A stretch of 64,000 bases of DNA, from contig NZ_JAIQXX010000001.1 of the NCBI RefSeq assembly GCF_021887715.1, positions 278,299 through 342,298 of the forward strand, written 5' to 3'. The notes beneath the pieces were generated by a model that saw only the letters and a list, made by a program, of their open reading frames with translations, ran no database searches and had not been told where the DNA came from. Source of the stretch: Winogradskyella immobilis. GTDB taxonomy: Bacteria > Bacteroidota > Bacteroidia > Flavobacteriales > Flavobacteriaceae. The translations under genes were made by a program, and so were the position numbers. Shown one piece after another: positions 59,683 through 64,000 of the stretch. Every line of letters starts with the position of its first letter. Position 1 is the stretch's first letter.

Positions 59683-59896
59683 TTGGCAAACTAAAAAAAT
59701 AAAAGAGTTATTAATTTTTTATATCTCTATTATTTAAAAATCAACAAAATTATATCTATTGGCAAAGCCTTAACATATTTGTTTACATATAGTTAAAAAT
59801 ATGTTATTAGTTATTAAAAGGCGTAACACTTTAAATTTATAATCGTCTCTTTAGTATAATCAAAAAACAAATCAATTAATTTTTAAATCTTTCATC

Positions 59897-60292
59897 ATGA
59901 AAAAATCACTAGTAATTTTAGCCTTAGCATTTGGCTTTTCAACTGTAACTGTTAATGCATTAAACTCTGAAACAATTTCAAACACTACTGAAATTTCTAT
60001 AAAGAAATCTAAAGTAAGTCCTTTGTCTTTAGCTGTTGCAAAAGGAGACTTGGCAACCGTTAAACAGTTAATTAAAAATGGAGCAAACGTTAATGAAAAA
60101 TCAAACGGGATGCTTCCAATTCATTATGCTGCAAAATACAATCGTGTAGATGCCATGAGAGCATTAATTAAAGCAGGATCTAAAATACATGCTCCTTGCG
60201 ATAAGGGTTATACGGCATTGAAGTATGCAAAATTATCAAAAGCAAAAGATGCAGAAAATTTATTAAAACGTTTTAAAGATAAGAGCGCCTAA
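59897..60292 (+). CDS. Exported ankyrin-repeat protein
   Basis: The 131-residue protein has a signal peptide (SLVILALAFGFSTVTVNA, cleavage near 21). About two and a half ankyrin repeats follow: PLSLAVAKGDLATVKQLIKNGANVNEK, LPIHYAAKYNRVDAMRALIKAGSKIHAPC, and GYTALKYAKLSKAKDAENLL. Ankyrin repeats mediate protein binding. A periplasmic location is inferred from the signal peptide, and the partner is unknown. It has its own terminator. The 263-bp spacer upstream is very AT-rich, with no clear TAnnTTTG box. Confidence 0.88.
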   Translation: MKKSLVILALAFGFSTVTVNALNSETISNTTEISIKKSKVSPLSLAVAKGDLATVKQLIKNGANVNEKSNGMLPIHYAAKYNRVDAMRALIKAGSKIHAPCDKGYTALKYAKLSKAKDAENLLKRFKDKSA

Positions 60293-60325
60293 ATAAGGCA
60301 ATTTTTTAAGTTAGTTAGTTAAAGC

Positions 60326-60352
60326 AAAGCATCCTTTTTAGGATGCTTTTTT
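60326..60352. terminator. Terminator after the ankyrin gene
   Basis: AAAGCATCC and GGATGCTTT pair around TTTTTA and run into TTTT. It overlaps the end of the convergent M48 peptidase gene. Confidence 0.85.
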
Positions 60353-61105
60353 ATATTTTATAATGGCTTCTTTTATTTTTTCTATACGGTTTTCAGGATC
60401 TGGATGCGTACTTTGAAACTCAGGAACTCTATTAGGGCCAGCGGCAGTTTTAAGTATTTGCATAACACCAATCATCTCTTCTGGGTTATAGCCCGAGTTA
60501 AGCATTAATAATACACCTAAATCATCACTTTCTAGTTCATCACCACGACCATTTTTTAATAAACTTCCCTGTCCATATTGTTGCGCTACAGCTCCCATGT
60601 CAACAGCTGAGGCTCCCATTACAAAATATTTCCAAAAATCAGCATTGGTAATACGCTCATTAGAATGTTTGCCTAATACATGTCCAATTTCATGACCTAA
60701 AACTCCAGCCAATTGATCTTCATTTTCTAGCTTTGAAAATAAAGCATAAGTAATAAATATTTGACCTCCAGGTAATGCAAAAGCATTTATAGTTTGTGAA
60801 TCGGCTAAAAGGTGAAATTCATATTTATAAGGAGACCTATTTGCACTACTATTGACAACAAGTTTTTGCCCTACTTCATCCACTTTATTTTGATATCGCG
60901 AATCTGGGTGTAAACCTCCATGTTGCTGAGCCATTTGTGGCGCGCTTTGTAAACCAATAGCAATTTCTTGATCTGGTGATAGAGAAATAGCTTGTGTTCT
61001 ACCCGTATACGGGTTAGTTTCTTGTTGGCTGCATCGACGCATAAACGCAAACCCAATAACAACAAGGCCAATTAAAAGTCGTGCTTTAAGATTACCTCTT
61101 CTCAC
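60338..61105 (-). CDS. M48-family zinc metallopeptidase
   Basis: The 255-residue protein has a hydrophobic start (LLIGLVVIGFAFMRRC). The Cys at 25 after a basic pair is not a good lipobox, so a membrane anchor is more likely. The zincin motif HEIGHVLGKHSNER is at 138-151, and the third ligand Glu lies in the ELESDDLGVLLMLNSGYNPEEM stretch. FALPGGQIFITYALFSKLENEDQLAGVLGHEIGH and STHPDPENRIEKI are M48B/BepA-like signatures. BepA-type proteins help outer membrane assembly quality control; no TPR part is present here, so the role is open. It follows the gliding-motility-domain gene by 18 bp on the same strand. Confidence 0.88.
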   Translation of the reverse strand: MRRGNLKARLLIGLVVIGFAFMRRCSQQETNPYTGRTQAISLSPDQEIAIGLQSAPQMAQQHGGLHPDSRYQNKVDEVGQKLVVNSSANRSPYKYEFHLLADSQTINAFALPGGQIFITYALFSKLENEDQLAGVLGHEIGHVLGKHSNERITNADFWKYFVMGASAVDMGAVAQQYGQGSLLKNGRGDELESDDLGVLLMLNSGYNPEEMIGVMQILKTAAGPNRVPEFQSTHPDPENRIEKIKEAIIKYKKAS

Positions 61106-61123
61106 TATATAATGATTTTAAAT

Positions 61124-62260
61124 TTAATGAGTTAAATAAATAGGTCCTGCTATAAATCGATCTTCATTAACTAATTTTAATGTATAGTAATAAGTCCCAA
61201 CAGGAAGTTTTCTACTTCTATTTATAACAAATCCTCTTTGAGAAGTACCATCCCAATCGTTTTGATAGTTTTTGGCATTAAATACTAAACTTCCCCAACG
61301 ATTAAATATTTTGAGCTCGTTTTCAAATAACTCAATACCTCTTATTTCAAAAAAATCATTAACGCCATCGCCATTTGGTGAAAACGCATCATAGATTATA
61401 ATGTCATCACTGCCGATTAAGGATCCAAAAGTAATCACTTCGTAATTGTTGGGAATAAAAGAGTTAGATGTAATTGTGCCAGAGCTTAAACTTCCAGTAG
61501 TATTAACATTACCTAAATCTAACCATCTGTTTTCCGATAAACTCCAACCAACAACTCTTAAATTTTCTAAATCATTAACCAGTGTATTAATATTGCTTTC
61601 TCTATTCCAAGTTAGTGTAACCTGAGTTTTGCTTAATCCGTCAAAATCCCAAAATTCAATAGTACTAATTGTATTTATAATGTCCTCGGAATTTGAGGTG
61701 TCAAAACTGCTTGTAAATATTGAAGGAAAGTTAGGATCTTCATTAAAATAAGCGGCGCTATATAATAGATTGCTATTGTGAAAAGGAATAATTAAAGGTC
61801 TTAATGAGTTATTATCTCCAATAGGAAATGCAAATGGATTACTTCCAAGATAGGATGCATAACCATCTGTATGGCTATCATCACTCTCTAAAATAGGTAA
61901 AGCATTATCTAAAAAATCTATTGAAATACTTGGGGTTTCTCTAGGTGTTATAATGTCTCCATCTGTAAAACTTAGAGAGTTTAATACTTCTGTATTTATA
62001 TCTAAAAATAAATTGTCATTTACACTAACATCCATATCAAAAAATCTTGGAATTTGAGTTCCTGAAATTGATAATGAGTTAACAGTATTGTAGAATCCTG
62101 TAAAACCTAAATTTTCATTAAAAACACCATCATTAATTAAGTTAATATGAAATCCTATTTCTCCTTCATTATGAATTTGCACATTTCCAAAATTTTGAAA
62201 TGCGGTTTGTGAGAATATATATGAGTGAGCTAATATGAAGAAAATGATTTGTTTCATCAA
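61124..62260 (-). CDS. Exported protein with gliding-motility C-terminal (T9SS type B) domain
   Basis: The 378-residue protein has a signal peptide (IIFFILAHSYIFSQ). The body is beta-rich and extracellular-looking (about 20-285). The last 95 residues are a clear gliding-motility-associated C-terminal domain: IIIYDAFSPNGDGVNDFFEIRG, LKIFNRWGSLVFNAKNYQNDWDG, and LPVGTYYYTLKLVNE. This type B signal sends proteins out through the T9SS. It lies 60 bp downstream of the collagen-like gene on the same strand. Secreted structural or surface protein is the likely use, and both may form a surface structure. Confidence 0.88.
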   Translation of the reverse strand: MMKQIIFFILAHSYIFSQTAFQNFGNVQIHNEGEIGFHINLINDGVFNENLGFTGFYNTVNSLSISGTQIPRFFDMDVSVNDNLFLDINTEVLNSLSFTDGDIITPRETPSISIDFLDNALPILESDDSHTDGYASYLGSNPFAFPIGDNNSLRPLIIPFHNSNLLYSAAYFNEDPNFPSIFTSSFDTSNSEDIINTISTIEFWDFDGLSKTQVTLTWNRESNINTLVNDLENLRVVGWSLSENRWLDLGNVNTTGSLSSGTITSNSFIPNNYEVITFGSLIGSDDIIIYDAFSPNGDGVNDFFEIRGIELFENELKIFNRWGSLVFNAKNYQNDWDGTSQRGFVINRSRKLPVGTYYYTLKLVNEDRFIAGPIYLTH

Positions 62261-62320
62261 ATAAGTTTATTAGTGATTAATATAAGTATCCATTGTATCT
62301 TTTTTATAAAAAACATTGTT

Positions 62321-64000
62321 TTATGGAATTGTAAAAAAGGATACACATCCGCAACCATTTCCTGTTCCAGTATCAGATCGAGTCGCAAAGATTTCTCTGA
62401 ATTGGTTAAAAGGAGGTATAGGCGAAGTACTAGTAAATAAATAATCGAAAGTTCCATCACCATTATCATTCTCTACAACTGTATGATCACCCAATGTAAA
62501 GTTTGTTAATTGATAAGGGACATTGTCAAGTAATATCTCATAAGAAGTACTAGTATTAATATTAGGCCCATTAAATTGAAGTTGAAATACATTATTTCCA
62601 CCATTATCATCCATAAGATTTATAGGGACAAAAGCATTAGCTCCTGTAGCAGGTGTACCACTAGAGGATAACCCAGAACCTCCACTTGGTCCTCCACCCG
62701 TTCCTCCATCTGTAGTTACAGCTGTTACAACGTCTATATTAGCTGTAACATTAAAAGACCAATTAACATCAGTAAAAGTATTTCCAAGAGTAATTGATAC
62801 ATTAAACCCGGTACTTGTTCTGGAGCCATCATCAACATGAGGGTTAGCTGTTATAAAAGCAGGGTCACCATCTGTTCCTAATGTTACTACATAATTTGAA
62901 CCATTTGGATGAGGTTCTAAAAGTGTTACTGAGTACCTACCTGCAGAATTTCTAACTACAGTAGAATTGATGTTAAAAGAATTAGTTCCATCACCTTGAG
63001 TAAAAGCTGCTGCGAAATTATAACCTATTGTTTGAGTGGTGACTGAAATTGTAGGCGTTTCTCCATCAGCACCATCAGCACCATCTTGTCCGTCAACACC
63101 ATCTTGTCCATTTTGTCCGTCTTGTCCATTCTGTCCATTTTGACCAGCGGGTCCTTGCGGTCCTTGTGGTCCTTGTGCTCCAGTCGCACCATCTTGTCCA
63201 TCTTGACCATTCTGTCCAGCGGGACCTTGCGGTCCTTGTGCGCCAGTAGCGCCTGTTGCTCCATCAGCACCAGCAGGACCTTGTGGTCCGATTTCACCTT
63301 GTGGTCCTTGTGCGCCGGTTGCTCCAGTAGCACCATCTTGACCATTCTGTCCAGCAGGACCTTGTGGTCCAATTTCACCTTGCGATCCTTGTGCGCCAGT
63401 TGCTCCAGTGGCACCTGTAGCACCATCTTGTCCAGGAGGACCTTGTGGTCCAATTTCCCCTTGCGGTCCTTGTGCTCCAGTCGCACCATCTTGTCCATCT
63501 TGACCATTCTGTCCAGCAGGACCTTGTGGTCCAATTTCACCTTGTGGTCCTTGTGCGCCAGTAGCTCCAGTAGCACCTGTTGCACCAGCCGGACCTTGTG
63601 GTCCAATTTCCCCTTGTGGTCCTTGTGCGCCAGTAGCGCCTGTTGCACCAGCCGGACCTTGAGGTCCAATTTCCCCTTGCGGTCCTTGTGCTCCAGTCGC
63701 ACCATCTTGTCCATCTTGACCATTCTGTCCAGCGGGACCTTGCGGTCCAATTTCACCTTGAGGTCCTTGTGCTCCAGTAGCTCCTGTTGCACCAGCAGGA
63801 CCTTGTGGTCCAATTTCACCTTGTGGTCCTTGTGCGCCAGTAGCACCTGTTGCGCCATCTTGACCATTCTGTCCAGCAGGACCTTGTGGTCCAATTTCCC
63901 CTTGTGGTCCTTGTGCGCCAGTTGCTCCAGTGGCACCTGTAGCACCATCTTGTCCATCTTGACCATTCTGTCCAGCAGGACCTTGTGGTCCGATTTCACC
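62321..64000 (-). CDS. Collagen-like Gly-X-Y repeat protein (5' end outside window)
   Basis: The minus-strand frame is open from the right edge to the TAA, giving at least 559 residues. From the edge to about 63062 every third residue is Gly. Ten copies of a [14 protein letters not shown] core alternate with GATGATGAQ and GQNGQDGQD spacers. Then come about 150 residues of beta-rich domain starting [27 protein letters not shown] linker follows, and a final part containing LQFNGPNIN and ending [10 protein letters not shown]. Bacterial collagen-like proteins form triple-helical rods on the surface. No signal peptide is visible because the start is missing, and no clear T9SS domain ends it. A frame with long K/D/H-rich ORF on the same strand is a repeat shadow. 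Confidence 0.85.
   Translation of the reverse strand, partial: GEIGPQGPAGQNGQDGQDGATGATGATGAQGPQGEIGPQGPAGQNGQDGATGATGAQGPQGEIGPQGPAGATGATGAQGPQGEIGPQGPAGQNGQDGQDGATGAQGPQGEIGPQGPAGATGATGAQGPQGEIGPQGPAGATGATGATGAQGPQGEIGPQGPAGQNGQDGQDGATGAQGPQGEIGPQGPPGQDGATGATGATGAQGSQGEIGPQGPAGQNGQDGATGATGAQGPQGEIGPQGPAGADGATGATGAQGPQGPAGQNGQDGQDGATGAQGPQGPQGPAGQNGQNGQDGQNGQDGVDGQDGADGADGETPTISVTTQTIGYNFAAAFTQGDGTNSFNINSTVVRNSAGRYSVTLLEPHPNGSNYVVTLGTDGDPAFITANPHVDDGSRTSTGFNVSITLGNTFTDVNWSFNVTANIDVVTAVTTDGGTGGGPSGGSGLSSSGTPATGANAFVPINLMDDNGGNNVFQLQFNGPNINTSTSYEILLDNVPYQLTNFTLGDHTVVENDNGDGTFDYLFTSTSPIPPFNQFREIFATRSDTGTGNGCGCVSFFTIP
63062..64000 (-). repeat. Collagen-type triplet repeat tract
   Basis: DNA-level tandem structure of the collagen-like gene. 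Units are 9-base triplet groups assembled into blocks of about 45 to 100 bp, each ended by a GEIGPQGP block. Blocks differ by whole triplets, pointing to in-frame expansion by recombination. Such tracts are often collapsed in assemblies. Confidence 0.85.

Noticed and set aside
63025..63999. A 324-codon minus-strand frame rich in [15 protein letters not shown] repeats
   Set aside because: It is the frame shadow of the collagen-like gene. The other minus-strand frame gives perfect Gly-X-Y periodicity and continues without a stop into a normal C-terminal domain.
63062..64000. CRISPR-like or satellite repeat array
   Set aside because: The repeat unit is a multiple of 9 bp and translates as collagen triplets. 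There are no unique spacers of constant length and no cas genes.

Overview
The window looks like chromosomal DNA of a low-GC marine-type Flavobacteriaceae (Bacteroidota). The reasons are type IX secretion (T9SS) parts and cargo, a six-subunit Na+-translocating NADH:quinone reductase (Nqr), a lipoprotein TamA homologue (TamL), a short primary sigma factor, TAnnTTTG promoter boxes ahead of many genes, and family-wide hairpin repeats of flavobacterial style. Almost all of it is ordinary housekeeping sequence. The accessory signal sits in the spacers, in one tRNA locus and at the right edge.

Layout. 1-11 kb: the right part of the division and cell-wall cluster (murE fragment, mraY, murD, ftsW, murG, murC, ftsQ, ftsA, ftsZ), tightly packed and closed by a terminator. 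11-14.3 kb: a YqeY-like gene, a small GIY-YIG endonuclease gene wedged into a tRNA-Arg locus, an M90-like peptidase, an internally deleted UDP-GlcNAc 2-epimerase and rpe. 14.3-20 kb: rpoD, an HTH regulator divergent from a small exported protein with shared operator-like palindromes, pnp and rpsO. 20-25.3 kb: a membrane AraC-type regulator, a lipoprotein and a large T9SS-exported alpha/beta-hydrolase. 25.3-36 kb: accD, fbaA, tamL, an rRNA/tRNA methyltransferase, porT, ubiE, trkA-trkH and two tiny membrane proteins. 36-46 kb: aminotransferase, desaturase, rsmG, proline catabolism dehydrogenase, a possible permuted papain-fold protein, apaG, a group II decarboxylase and the T9SS plug protein. 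46-56 kb: nqrABCDEF, followed after a cupin and an SLC13 transporter by a small Nqr-linked gene and apbE, whose product attaches FMN to NqrB and NqrC. 56-64 kb: a methyltransferase, map, a HAD hydrolase, gpmI, an ankyrin protein, an M48 protease, a gliding-motility C-terminal-domain (T9SS type B) protein, and a collagen-like Gly-X-Y protein running off the right edge.

Most notable signals. (1) A 272-bp unit with a GIY-YIG nuclease gene has split a tRNA-Arg gene at the anticodon loop. It leaves the 5' tRNA half upstream, interrupted by a 19-bp palindrome, and regenerates a complete tRNA whose first bases also encode the end and stop codon of the nuclease. (2) A dispersed hairpin family keeps its loop while its 5-bp stem changes in a compensatory way; one copy lies inside a methyltransferase coding region, three related ones punctuate or flank the nqr operon, and one is nested inside another repeat around a perfect palindrome. 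(3) A 3 x 7-bp tandem repeat at the end of map would, on loss of one unit, fuse map in frame to the next gene. (4) A 12-bp perfect inverted repeat, with a related second site, lies between an HTH regulator and its divergent neighbour.

All calls are from reading the sequence and remembered family features. No database search or folding program was run.
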